From positions 4,849,488-4,913,487 of the forward strand of contig NC_047076.1 of the NCBI RefSeq assembly GCF_902459465.1: 64,000 nt of DNA. Direction: 5' to 3'. Both the position numbers and the translations under genes were made by a program. This DNA comes from Asterias rubens. Taxonomy: Eukaryota; Echinodermata; Asteroidea; Forcipulatida; Asteriidae. The notes under the pieces were generated by a model. It searched no databases. It saw nothing but the letters and a program-made list of their open reading frames with translations, and was not told the DNA's origin. Shown piece by piece: positions 21,850 through 34,300 of this stretch (positions within the stretch are counted from its first letter, which is position 1; each line of letters opens with the position of its first letter).

Positions 21850-23016
21850 CCCCCCCCCTTTTATCCCCCTATTCATTGTTTACCCCCTGCTTTTTTATGT
21901 ATGCTTTCTAACCCCATTCATGTATTTCCACTTCACTGCTTATGCTTCACTTAGTTACCTGTTCATGTTCGTTGTGTTGTCATTTAGCCTTCGAGAAAGA
22001 CTCTGCTAGGGTCGAAACGTCAGGCCATTAACTATTTGTTGCATTACAAGATTGTGTACAGTTTTTGAGGGGAGAGATGAAGTTGTGTTTATAACACCCC
22101 TTGCAAGTATTCTGGCTGCTCATTGGTTTAGAGCGCGTCACATGACTAAATGGTTAATATAATAGTCTGTAACCATTTCGGATTGCACGACACTACATGC
22201 AGCATAGTAAAAGTGGCAATCTGTATTCTCGTCGTCTGTGGATGGATTGAAGCACTCAGGTCTGTAACTTAATAATAATAGTACAGTATTTAGAAATGTT
22301 TGGGGTTGGGGTGTTATTAAACAAATATTGACTGCTTTTACTCGTGCAATGGTTAACAACTATGACTCCCTCGGTGATCCCCGTAGCGTTCTATTTTCCC
22401 TCGGCTTCGCCTCGGGAAAATAGAACGCTCCCGGGGATTACCTCGGGAGTCATAGTTTTAATCACATATAGCACTCGAAGCAGTCAATATTTGTATAATA
22501 TGTGACCGCGCAACACCAATAACCCTTTTTTAGATATGGCGGACACAATGCTACAATAACAGCATTATAGGGTTTTGGGTAAAATTGTGTGAATACACCC
22601 AAACCAACAGTACACTCCTATCAAGTCCCCCCTACATCAAAAAGGCTTATGGTATTTCTTGGAACCAATTCCTTCCTCCTCCATACACAGACATAAAGGC
22701 ATGTCCTATCACTACGGCGCTGGTGCAAAATTTGGGTATTAGCACACGAGGGTGGTTGGTATTCAATTATGTTTTTCGATTTGGTGGGCGAAAGTGTACA
22801 CAATTTTTATCAGGTCTCAAAAAGTTGTTTTTTTCTGTATAAATATCCATACGCCATACGACACCATAATCTAAATGCTAAATCTAGAAAAGTTTGGGAC
22901 CATTGGTAGGCCAATTTCAGGGCTTTCCTCTCGTACAAAACACGTGCGTTGACGATTTTCAAGGCGAGACCAGCCGCCAGGAAGTGGACCCGCTACCCCT
23001 CCAAAATTGGGCACTT
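21850..23016. other. Repeat-rich stretch between the divergent P450 genes
   Basis: No exon is seen. The motif GACTCTGCTAGGGTCGAAACG with GTCAGGCCATTA (21998-22030), seen also at 31870-31930 and 32265-32300, is a non-LTR or Penelope-like 3' tail. A hairpin lies at 22361-22454. The rest is unrecognised. Confidence 0.45.
22361..22454. repeat. Strong hairpin
   Basis: TATGACTCCCTCGGTGATCC, CGTAGCGTTCTATTTTCCCT and CGG pair with CCTCGGGAAAATAGAACGCT, CCCGGGGATTACC and TCGGGAGTCATA, leaving a loop of about 9 bases. It is probably the core of a foldback element. Confidence 0.75.
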
Positions 23017-23402
23017 TTAAAGGCAGTGGACACTATTGGTAATTACTCAAAATAATTATCATCATAAAACCTTTCTTGATTAAGAGTAATGGGGAGAGGT
23101 TGATGGTATAAAACATTGTGAGAAACAGCTCCCTCTGAAGTGACGTAGTTTTCGAGAAAGAAGTAATTTTCCACGAATTTGATTTCGAGACCTCAAGTTT
23201 AGAACTTGAGGTCTTGAAATCAAGCATCAGAAAGCACACAACTTTATGTGACAAGGGTGTTTTTTCTTTCATTATTATCTTGCAACTTCGAAGACCGATT
23301 GAGCTCAAATTTTCACAGGTTTGTTATTTTTTGCATATGTTGAGATACACCAACTGTGAAGACTAGTCTTTGACAATTACCAAAAGTGTCCACTGTCTTT
23401 AA
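23017..23402 (+). mobile_element. TTAA-type miniature element, family A, full length
   Basis: TTAA at both ends. Begins AGGCAGTGGACACTATTGGT and ends CAAAAGTGTCCACTGTCT. The interior matches 12902-13288, including the GACCTCAAGTTTAGAACTTG hairpin. Confidence 0.85.
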
Positions 23403-23682
23403 TGCATGAACATACATTGGCCCCAGAAACACGGCACGGGCGATGAATGGACAACAAATAATATATTAACCCTTTAGTCCCTACACGGATAAAATGGACA
23501 CAATAGCTTTTCAAGGCTTTTTTCTGGCTCAATGCTCATACTGATTAGGCGGCTGGGCGGTACAGTAGCTAAATGGTTTACAAAAACGGACTTCCAAAAA
23601 ACTCTTAAATAATCCTGGAACTAAAACTGCTATATAGAGAGACGCAGTTTGTACCTGAGTCATCCTGACATGTCCCTGCATG

Positions 23683-23951
23683 AAGTTGCGAGATAATAAT
23701 GGAAGAAAAACCTTGACACACGAGGTTGTGTACTTTCAGATGCTTGATTTCGAGACCTAAAATTCTAAATCTGATGTCTCGAAATCGAATTCGTGGAAAA
23801 TTACTTTCTTTCTCGAAAACTATAATACGTTCCTCTAGAGGAAGCCGTTTCTCACAGTTTTGTATACGTTTTATACTATCAACCTCTCCCCATTTATTAC
23901 AAGGCTTTGCTAATAATTATACTTTGAGTAATTACCAATAGTGTCCACTGT
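23683..23951 (-). mobile_element. Family-A element, truncated, minus orientation
   Basis: The right end on the plus strand, GAGTAATTACCAATAGTGTC, is the complement of the family-A left end. The inner end is lost near 23683 at GAAGTTGCGAGATAATAATG. Confidence 0.75.
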
Positions 23952-24343
23952 ATTGTGCAAAGTACAAACTATATCAATACGGTTATGCGTAACACCGTTT
24001 CTGTGTGTTTACTGCGAACCAAGCCCTGATGGGTGCCAGCCCTCATATGGGTGCGTTCGTTTAGCTTCCCTGGGTCGACCCCGGTGTGTGGCGGTTTTTT
24101 TTTTTTCGAGGACGAACGTGTGCAGATAATTACCGACGTTCGTCCTGGACGGCTGACGCGTGCGGATAGCGTACGGGGGCATTGTGTCGTGCGATTTTAC
24201 GCACAATGTATATGGGTAGGTTTTTATATAGCGCCGGTCTTTTTTCGGAGTGAATAATTTGACTGCCTTGCTTGAGCAAGGTTAGGGTTTGTGCTCTGCC
24301 CACACAGTGTGGAAGTGGGACACCTCATTTTGTGCCGTATTTT

Positions 24344-24630
24344 TAAAGGCAGTGGGCACTTATTTTTGGCATAAAACCTTACTTGGTAACAAGTAATGGG
24401 GAGAGGTTGATGGTATAAAACATTGTGAGAAACAGCTCCCTCTGAAGTGACGTAGTTTTGGAGAAAGGAGTAATTTTCCACGAATTTGATTTCGAGACCT
24501 CATGTTTAGAACTTGAGGTCTCGAAATCAAGCATCTGAAAGCACACAGCTTCGTGTGACAAGGGTGTTTTTTTCTTTTATTGTTATCTCGCGACTCCGAC
24601 GATCGATCAAGCTCAAATTTTCACATAAAG
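24344..24630 (+). mobile_element. Family-A element, 3'-truncated
   Basis: Starts TTAAAGGCAGTGGGCACTTA, with an internal deletion just after the start, then CTTACTTGGTAACAAGTAAT and the usual interior, ending after GCTCAAATTTTCACAT. The right terminus is absent. Confidence 0.75.
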
Positions 24631-25310
24631 TTTTTTTTATGCATGAGGCCCTATTGCTTTCTCTCGCAGAGCCACGGGGCTGTACTTGGAGGACACAAAA
24701 CACATTGCCACGCATTGATACCAACTTCTTAAGCTTCACGTAAAATCGTAGTTGCTGAGATGCTGCATAGTTTTTTTGTGATGATGAGTAGAAATAGTGT
24801 TTTACTGTGGTTATATGTTTTCCCATTTTGTTTTGCCATCATTGTTTTTGTCATCTGTTCAGTTTTTAACTGCTAGGGTTACCTTTTTTTAGCTGGTTTA
24901 TTCCATAGTGGGGTTTCAGTGTACAAGAGGGTTCCCACAACACCCTGTGCATTTTTAAGAGTATTTCAGTGGTTTATATAATAATAATGAATAGGGTAGA
25001 TGGCCTTAGCTTTCGATCCAATCCGGACCTTCTTCAGAGGCATAAAACAAGTACAGTGGTTTATATAATATATATATGTTTTTATTGTCGTCTTCTTTTA
25101 TAATGTTCCTAAATGTACCCCGTGGGCCCGTGGTGGTGAAATTGTATTTTTTTTTTATCTCTGCAATTTTAATCAATATTTTTACCTTGTAATGCCATAT
25201 TATTCAGCTTCGTGCTGCAAGTTTTTTTAATAAAAATGAACGAATGAAAAAAATAATGAATGAAAACTATATATTTCTCCACAGAGCTGAGAGACCCAAC
25301 CAACTTGAAG

Positions 25311-28300
25311 ATGCTTGCTATTTTTGCAGTGACGTTTGTAGTAGCTTTGATAGGGGCAGTGGTTTACTTTTACTCTGATGTAAGTATAAATTAATAAGAA
25401 ATCAAAACCTCAGCTTAAACAAATTTCAACTCTCATAACACTTGTTACAGTTAATAAAGTGGAATATACTTTGGCGATCACTTTAATTAACCGCAATTAC
25501 AGTTTTTGGTTAGAAGCCTATACAGCAGCTTTGGACATAGTAAAACGCCTTAAATGAGAAGAAAAATAATTCTCCAAATATCACAATAAATAATCTTAAA
25601 ACATACAAGAACAAAGAACAAAGGTTGATAGGAGGAGGGCACCAGGAAAAAAAGCAAAGGCTTGTGCAGAGCCTGGACACTTTATAATATAAATGAATTG
25701 GTTTTACTTGATAACAATAATGTTGATTGATGAAATAATAGTACAGTGAAATTACAGCAAAAGTAGCACAAAACAATTATGTTCGTTTGTAATTAAAAAA
25801 TTTCGGACATAATACATTCACTCCTGATTGTTGGCAATATCTACAAAATTCGATTATTAATGAATAAAACTAGAAAATTGTACTCTATAAAATCACTGGA
25901 CACATTGGTAATTACTGAAAATAACTGGTTAAAATTTTTACCGGTCATAAACAAAGATTTGTACACACACACACGTGACGCGCTCTCCACCAATAGGAAT
26001 AGCGAAACTGTCTGAGGTATTTATGAATAAATGATAACTGTCATGGCCTAAGTGTCGGTTTACCGTTGCAGATTGGTGTTCTGCGTGTTTGTACATGTGC
26101 ATGTACACATTACATGGTATACGTATCATGATTGCCGTAAATATGGTACAAAACAGTCTGTCCAGAAGAGAGATAAGTTTGATTAGCCTTTCACTCTGGA
26201 GTCGTATAGTCCTTCATTATTATAACTGTAGAAATATCTTATTTAATGTGCATTTGTAGTCCGCCATACTTTTGTTATACTGACGTTTTGTGTATATGAA
26301 TCTTTATGTGGGTACTTGGGTATTTAAAGAAATATATTTTACTAAAAATACAATTTCTCAATATTTCCATCTTTTTACTATTTTTTATTTTAATTGTCGT
26401 AATTCAGCAGATGGCTGTGATGACTTTTCATCAATTAATTATAAACTGGACAATATTTTAGTGTTTGTCCACATTTTTCGTGTGTAAACAAGACAAACTG
26501 TTAACCTTGTCTGGTCGTGAGGCATGCAATCGGAAAAGGCTATCTATAGTTAAATTTTGAAGGGGTTTACATAATTGTAAAACCAGTGGTAGCGTGAGAG
26601 CACAATCCTCACAAAATGGTCTACCAGACGTATAAACAGATGCCTTTGGCAAAATAGCTGCCGTTCATCAAACCGTGACTACATAGGATGATGGCCTTTT
26701 ATGTATGAGAAAAACAGATTCATGAATTCTATTTTTAAAAAAAACAAGCCCTGAATAGTTAACGTTCTGCTCAGTTGATTGTGTGCCAACTGGTATGTGT
26801 CGGGTTATCAAATAGTCTTGGTCCAAGACGTCACTACACTCTAAAAACTAAAGAGTTGAATCCAACACTTGCAAGAGTTTGGTGAGTGACAACACTTTGA
26901 AAGTGTTGAATCCAGCATTTAATATGTTAAATCCAACATTTTAAAGTATTCAGTCAACAATTTAAGTGCCAGTTCAACGTTTAAAAAGCTGATCCAACAA
27001 TTCCTATGAATTTTGTTGAGAAATGTTGAATTAACACTTAAATTGTTGAATTAACCCTTTCTGCGTTGGATCAGAAATTTAAAACGCTGGATCCAACACT
27101 GTCAAAGTTTGGCCACTCACCGAGCTATTGCAAGTGTTGGATTCAACTCTTTGATTTTTAGAGTGTATGTCCTTGTGACGTAACGAACTGTAACGTATAG
27201 TAACGTAATAACCCGACAGAGGGCGCGCTTTCTTCTTGAATTAATTTCGGTTTGACGACTGTCTGAAGCCAAGAATGTGGATCGGCTAGAGCACTATGTA
27301 ATCCACCATATGCACCATAACTAACCATCAGAGATACATAAACTGATAAACATGTAGAAGTTTGAGATCGATCGGCCATCTGGGTCACGAAAAATAAAAA
27401 ATAGCGAACAAACGACTACACATTAATTAGTATTTTGCATGACATCGATGAATTTATTTTTTTATATTTTTTTTTATGTAGGCCTAATGTTATTTTACTT
27501 TTTTTTATTTATTTTAATTCCTCGGACAAACGACAAAACAAGCACAAGCCGTCGAAGGAAGGGCAAAAGTGAAAAAAAAGAAGACAACACCAAAATCATC
27601 AAAAAAGATGTGCCCTCCCAGACCTAGCTCATAAAAAGTACACATTTATATACTATAAATAAAACACTCTAAAATTGCAGTAAAAACTCGAACAAAAGAT
27701 GGCAACTGAAAAGCAATTACACAAACAATTATATATACACAAGAACTACCGGCAATTTTCAATTGTTCTTTTTCTACCGGCATTCATTTCCGACAATTCA
27801 CATTGCAGCCCTGTAGGCTTCATTTTTTTTAAAGGGCAAGGGCACCAAGGCATTTGCTCCTTGGTAGTTTATGAGGAAATTGTAAATTGAAAATTTCTAC
27901 TTGAGCATTTCAAGGGCACCAAGGCACGTGGGGCAAGAGGCAATCCGTAACGTATCAGGCCTGCTATTGCTTTTACGTTGGCAATGACCAGCTTTGTTTA
28001 TATTAGGCACCTTGTCCAAACAATCCCCGGGAGAACACCGTGACAGCCTAACCCAGGGATGTTAGATCTTATCAGTGGCAAAACCGCATAAACAAACACC
28101 GGTGTGGCGGTTTCAACTTTCCGCCGTGTTCAGTTTTCCGAACGACCAAATACGGTAACATTACGTAATGCGATGCCTGCGCACAGCAAGCGAAAGTAGT
28201 CCATTTTTAGTGCCGTATTGAGTCATCCGTGTGTTACTCTCCAGTAGCAGTCATGGCGGCGTCCACGAGTACAACGAGGCGGCGAACGTGTGGATCGTAT

Positions 28301-31300
28301 GAGAGAATTTGGTGTGTTTAGAGGAGTTGGTCATGGAAGAAAAATATGCCCCCATTTCAAGGGTAATATAGATGGTGCTTTACACGTTGAAATTATAGAT
28401 GGTGATTTTACACGTTGAAATACAGAGAATGGTCCAGTGACTTAGTCAAATTTTCTTGGGAAATAAGTTCACTCAAAATGGAAATAAAAGGAAATAAAAT
28501 CAGTTTGTATATGTGACAAAAAAGTCAATACTGTGTAATTACAGATGTGTTATTATGTGTGTATTGTCTCGTCACCCGGAAAACTGAACACGCCGGAAAG
28601 CTAAAACCGTTCGAACAACGTGCTGAAATGTCTGGCTACGTCACCCGGAAAAACTGAACACGGCGGAAGACTGAAACCGCTGGACAGTGTGGTCCACCAC
28701 CGGTGTGGCGGTTTCAACTTTCCGCTGTGTTCAATTTTCCGAATGACCAAATACGGTAGCTTTACGTCATGTGATGCCTGCGCACAGCAAGCGAAAGTAG
28801 TCCATTTTTAGTGCCGTATTGAGTCGTCCGTTACCCTCCGGTAGCTGTCATGGCGGCGTCCACGAGTCGAGTACAACTAGCGGCAAACGCGTGGGTCGTA
28901 TGAGTTGTTTTATCATGCAAGCAGAGTGTGACCTGCCTAAAGTTGTACCCATGAATACATGTAAAGATGGGGCAAGAGATTATGTGACTACACGGAAAAG
29001 AATCGTAATATAAACAATTTGGGGTCACTGCTGAGAGAACTACAGTACTCGCCAGGGTACTCGCGGCGGTATCTGACAGGTCACCCGGAAAACTGAACAC
29101 GCCGGAAAGCTAAAACCGTTCGAACAACGTGCTGATATGTCCGACTACGTCACCCGGAAGACTGAAACCGCCACACCGGGAGAGAGCCAGCCGGGAGAGA
29201 AACTAAAATATAACAATTTATCCCGACAACCACGACCGGGACAGACATCCCTGAATATTCATGGGGATAGTTTTGACGTGGAGCCTTACTCACTGACTGA
29301 TATTTTTGTTATCAATCAGCTGTTCATATTATGTTGGTTGACCAAAAAAAAGGTTACTATATTTTGATGTTGTTTTATATTTATCCACATTTTGATAATG
29401 TTTAATGTCCGCTTCCTGTAACGTTTCAAGGACGTTAAATCGTTTAGAAAATTCGGGGATGCAAATGAAATTGTGATACAATATAAAAATAGCATAAAGC
29501 CCGGTTCATACTTTCTGCGAATGCGAATGCTAAGCGAAAAATTCGCAGCAGTTGCCCTCTGCTCTCACCCCTTGCGAATAATTGCTGCGAAAGGAGGGTG
29601 TGACGTCAAATTCACGTTAAATTCGCTTCGCATTCGCAGTCGCAAGAAGTATGAACCGGGCTTAATGCGTGTATAATTCTGATATCGTTGTAGAAATGTT
29701 TTTCGTCACAGCCAATGCTGGTCCAGTAAAAATGGTCATTTAGCTCAACGTTGGTCCTATGTTGTGATGCTATCAGTGAAGTATTTGGCTTGTATGTTTT
29801 AACTCTTCATTATCCATTTCTCTTCAGGGTTCAAGAAAGAGAAAGACATCAATTCCTGGTTTGGACCCGACAGATGCAAAGTAACGGTTTTATCAAAGTT
29901 GACAATAACAATGTCAAGGGGCACCATACGGGCTTGCTACCTGCACCACTTAAAGCAATTGGACACTTTCAGCACAGAAAAAAAAATCACAGATTTACAA
30001 ACAACTTAAAGGGTTTAGAGAAGGTAATGGTGAAAGACCTCTCTTGAAATATTATTCCATGAAATGCTTTACTTTTTGAGAAAACATTAAAACAAAATTT
30101 ATCAATTCTCGATATCGAGAATTACGGATTTCTTTTAAACATGTCGTGACACGGCGAAACGTGCGGAAACAAGAGTGGGTTTTCCCGTTATTTTCTCCTG
30201 ACTCCGATGACCGATTGAGCCTAAATTGGCACAGGTTTGTTATTTTTTATAGAAGTTGTGATACACGGAGTGTGGACCTTGGACAATACTGTTTACCGAA
30301 AGTGTCCAATGGCTTTAATACAGGGCACTGTTTCGGGCCAATTGCCCGTCGTGACGTGACCCTAATTAATTTTGTTGGTATGCAAATGCTATTTTCTTGA
30401 CTTACAGTTAATTTCAGAAACATAGATTTGACAACGGTACAAACTTCACAATACTCAATCCTGTATTTTACTTTCAACTTGTATACAGGAATGGTAACTT
30501 GGCAGAAATGGGTGCCGAGGGTACAGTGCACGAGTTTCTTATGAAGCTGCATAAGACATATGGATCTATTGCATCCTTCTGGTATGGTAAAACGTTCACT
30601 GTCAGTATAGCGTCACCAGAGCTCTTCAAGGAACACATGGGGGTATTTGATCGACCTTGTAAGTAAAGTAATTTGCCCTATTTTGCTTCAGACATAGGAT
30701 GCGGCTCTTGACTTTTAAAGGCACCAAAAACCACTTCGGCTTGGTGCGCCCTCTGTTGTCGCTTGAGGTCATTACATGCAGTGACATGAGCTTTCCATGC
30801 CAGGTCAAAGGTGAATATTTACGTATTGGCTCAATATTCACGAGCCTCGAAGTGTGACGTCAGATGCTTAGGCCAATGTGTTTGCTTGCTTGTACGTCGA
30901 TATTTTTCAAGGAAGTATGGAAACAAAAAAAAGTGTATTTGAATTTGATTGAATTGAACTTTGATTAGCATAAGTATAAGTTCCTACCAATCCATAACTG
31001 GGGAGAGAGGATGGAAGTATTTACAAATGTCTTTTGAATTGAGGAAAACATTGTGCAGGCAGTAAGAGTGGCTTGCTGTTTCCATGCTCAAAGCTCCTGA
31101 TTACCTTAATAAATTGTCCTGATAACTAAAAACACTTTAAAGGTACACGTTACCTTGGATCGGTCGAGTTGGTCTTTGAAAAGTGTTTGTAACCGTTTGT
31201 TATAAAATGCATATGGTTCGAAAGATTTTTTTAAAGTAGAATACAATGATCCACACAAATGTGCCTCGAAATTGCGTGGTTTTCCTTTTACTTTGTCGAC

Positions 31301-34300
31301 TAACACGGTCAGGCATTTATTTGACTCCCATAAATGGCCGAGAGTGTTAGTCGACGAGGTAAAAGGAAAACCACGCAATTTCGCATGATACTTGTGTGGA
31401 TCATTATATTCTACTTTCAAAATATCTTTCTAGTCATAATGTATTTTATAACAAACAGTTACAAACGCTTTTCAAAGACCAACTCGACTGTTCCTTTAAG
31501 TTTTGCCTGTATCGATGTAAGCGGGTATTCTCTTTTCACAGGTGAATTGTTTGAAATCTTTCTGCCTCTGTATGGAAAGAGTTCTGTCGAGTTTACTAAT
31601 AAAGCTGAGGGAAAGAAAAGGCGCATCATGTATGACCCCGCATTCGCACATACTAGCCTTGGAAATTACTACGGAACATTCAATGAGGTAGTTTTTTTAT
31701 GAACTTCAAGGCATGGACATTATTGGTTATTGCTCAAAATAATTGTTAGCATAAAAACTGACTTGGTGACGAGTAATGGGGAGCTGTTGATAGTATAAAC
31801 ATTGAGAGAAAAAAAAATTGCTGTTGCAAACACCTTACCAACCAAATGGACCGATGATATAAATGCAAAAATAGTTAATGGCCTGACGTTTCGACCCTAG
31901 CAGAGTCTTCCTCGAAGGCTAAATGAGAACACAACAAACATGAACAGGGCCCAATTTCATAGAGCTGCTAAGCACACAGATTTGCTTAGCATGAAATTTC
32001 TTCCTTGATTAAAACAGGATTACCAATCAAGTTGCAAATTGCTTGTTACTGGTATTCAGCTGTTGTTTGCCTATCCTGAAAATCATATGGAAAATTGGTT
32101 GATAATCCTGTTTTTATCAAGGAAGAAATTTCATGCTAAGCAAATTTGTGTGCTTAGCAGCTCTATGAAATCGGGCCCAGGTAACTAAGTGAAACAGAAT
32201 GTGCTTCACTATGTTTCACTTTAGTTATCCTATCATGTCTGTTGTGTTCTCATTTAGCCTCCGAGAAAGACTCTGCTAGGGTCGAAACGTCAGGCCATTA
32301 AATATTTGTTGCAGTTTAAAACATTGTTAGAAACGGCTCCCTCTGAAGTAGGGTAGTTTGATAATAACTAAAAAACTATTGTTAACATAAAAAAAAAACA
32401 TACAGGGTATAACGAGCAATGTGGAGCTGTTGATAGACAATATTGTAAGAAACGGCTCTCTCTGAGATATTGTAACTCTTTGAGAAAGAGGTAATTTCTC
32501 ACTCAAATGTTCAAAGACTCGGGCCTGAAGCCACTTTTAGGCATCTGAAAGCACACAAATTAATTGTTGTGCTCTACAAGGGTGTCTTTTCTGTGATTAT
32601 TCTATTGCACTTTCGATGACCAATTGAGTCCAAACAATGATGCTCAAAAGTATGATTGCTTTAATATCACAATGAATAAGATTCGCTCTTCCCCAGTGAT
32701 CTATTCCTTTCACATTGCGGATTGAGCGCTTGGGAAATTAACTTGGCATTTGCTTCCATGTGAATACCATGACTACCCACCGCTGTTTATAAGCGAAGCT
32801 TGAGGGGGAAGAGGCCATGGTTCTATAGAGTGCCCGAAATATATTACCGTCACGCGTGACGAGCTACTTTTCAGGATCGGGTGCACCCATTATGAACCTT
32901 GCCAAATTTAGTTACACTAAACTTCCAAGTATTGTCTCAGATAAAAATGTATTTCTTTAATTAACTTTATTAATCCCAATAAAAGTATGATGTTCTTATT
33001 TCTCTAATCCGGAGGTTTTCTTATACAAATCTACAGCTTCACATCTGACCTATAGTATAGTTCAAAATCAGTTTTCGATAAGGGGTTTAAAATATCGATT
33101 GAGAAGGCAGGCTCTTGAATCATTTCGTAATGTTGATATTATTTAGTTGGCTCGTGAGTTAGTGCAGAAACTCTCCGCTATTCCGAAGGACGAGCACGTC
33201 TCGCTGATGCATCACTGCCACATTGTTGTTATCAAGGCCCTGACTCGTACATCCTTCGGAAACTACTTCGATTCTGAAGAGATTGTTAACACATTTCGTC
33301 AAGCCTACAATGATGTAAGTTTTCCTTAAAAAATCTTTTCAAAAAAGTATTCAAAGTAATAATATTAAAGTGTGTGTTGCGGAGCCCCTTTCTGTAGTTT
33401 TTGGAAAACCGCTACGACCTCAATTTTAAGCCCCATATTAATCACCCTGTGCCCATTGAACTGGCGCAGATGACTCCAGGGCGTTGGTCTCTCCGCTTAA
33501 TCCGGTGTCAGATGCAATCGTGTCCGCCATGCAATACTGTCCGCTCCGGACACTTTTGCATATGCAATCGTGTCTGGGCTATGCAAAAACGGTGGACACA
33601 TGACTGTACATAATGTGTAAGCGAGCGTGCATGCACTGAACCTACGTATAATATGCAGCATGAACATTCACGTATTTTATAATTGCAGCGAATACCCAAC
33701 GGCCGAATATTTCCCATGTCCTGACATGCACTTTGCTTGTAAAAAATGGCAAACGTGTTCTGTCTACCAAGGGCGTTCAATTTACTGCAAGGACGGTTTT
33801 GCACGGGGGTGGACACAACTGCATATGCAAATGTGTCCGGGCGGACACAATTGCATTATGCAGCAGCGGACACGATTGAATATGCAAAACCGTCCGGTGG
33901 ACATTATTGCATATGCAATAATATGCAATAATGTCCTCCGGATAGTATGCATAGAGGACATAATTGCATGCGACACCAGCATCAGGTCGACCTTGCGTCA
34001 ACATAGTCAGTGACTGACTTTTCATGATCACACTGCGCCTGAGCTAAGACCATCGGGAATTTTTCAGTCAGCGATTATTTACCACCTGAGCGTAACTGAG
34101 ATGATTTTAAGACAATCTGAAACAATTGCCGCTCGAAAAAAAAACAGTCGCAAGAGTAGAAAAATTTAAACTTGTCCGACGCGATCCCGCCGGTCGGGAA
34201 CCAATCGCAGGGAACGAGTTCTCAGTTGTTGTGACCTGAGAATATTTTGTCTGCGCGTTGCCGACGGTTTGTTGCGGGCGCAAGAAAATCGTAGGTCGAC

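Noticed and set aside
24009-24257. Small open frames around GAGGACGAACGTG on both strands
   Set aside because: The sequence is an inverted repeat (GACGAACGT and ACGTTCGTC) beside the end fragment of the palindrome at 48679, so it is mobile-element debris.
19242-25310. Shared bidirectional promoter between the head-to-head P450 genes
   Set aside because: The gap is about 6 kb and filled with nested mobile elements; no conserved block common to both ends was seen apart from the short leaders next to each ATG.
27439-27627. 62-codon frame with a hydrophobic start and a lysine-rich end
   Set aside because: It is low-complexity sequence in a P450 intron, has no splice context or family resemblance, and the hydrophobic part is a poly-T run.
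33627-34013. 128-codon open frame
   Set aside because: It runs through the TGCATATGCAA/GTGTCC repeat cluster; the Cys, Met and His-rich protein is a by-product of the repeats.
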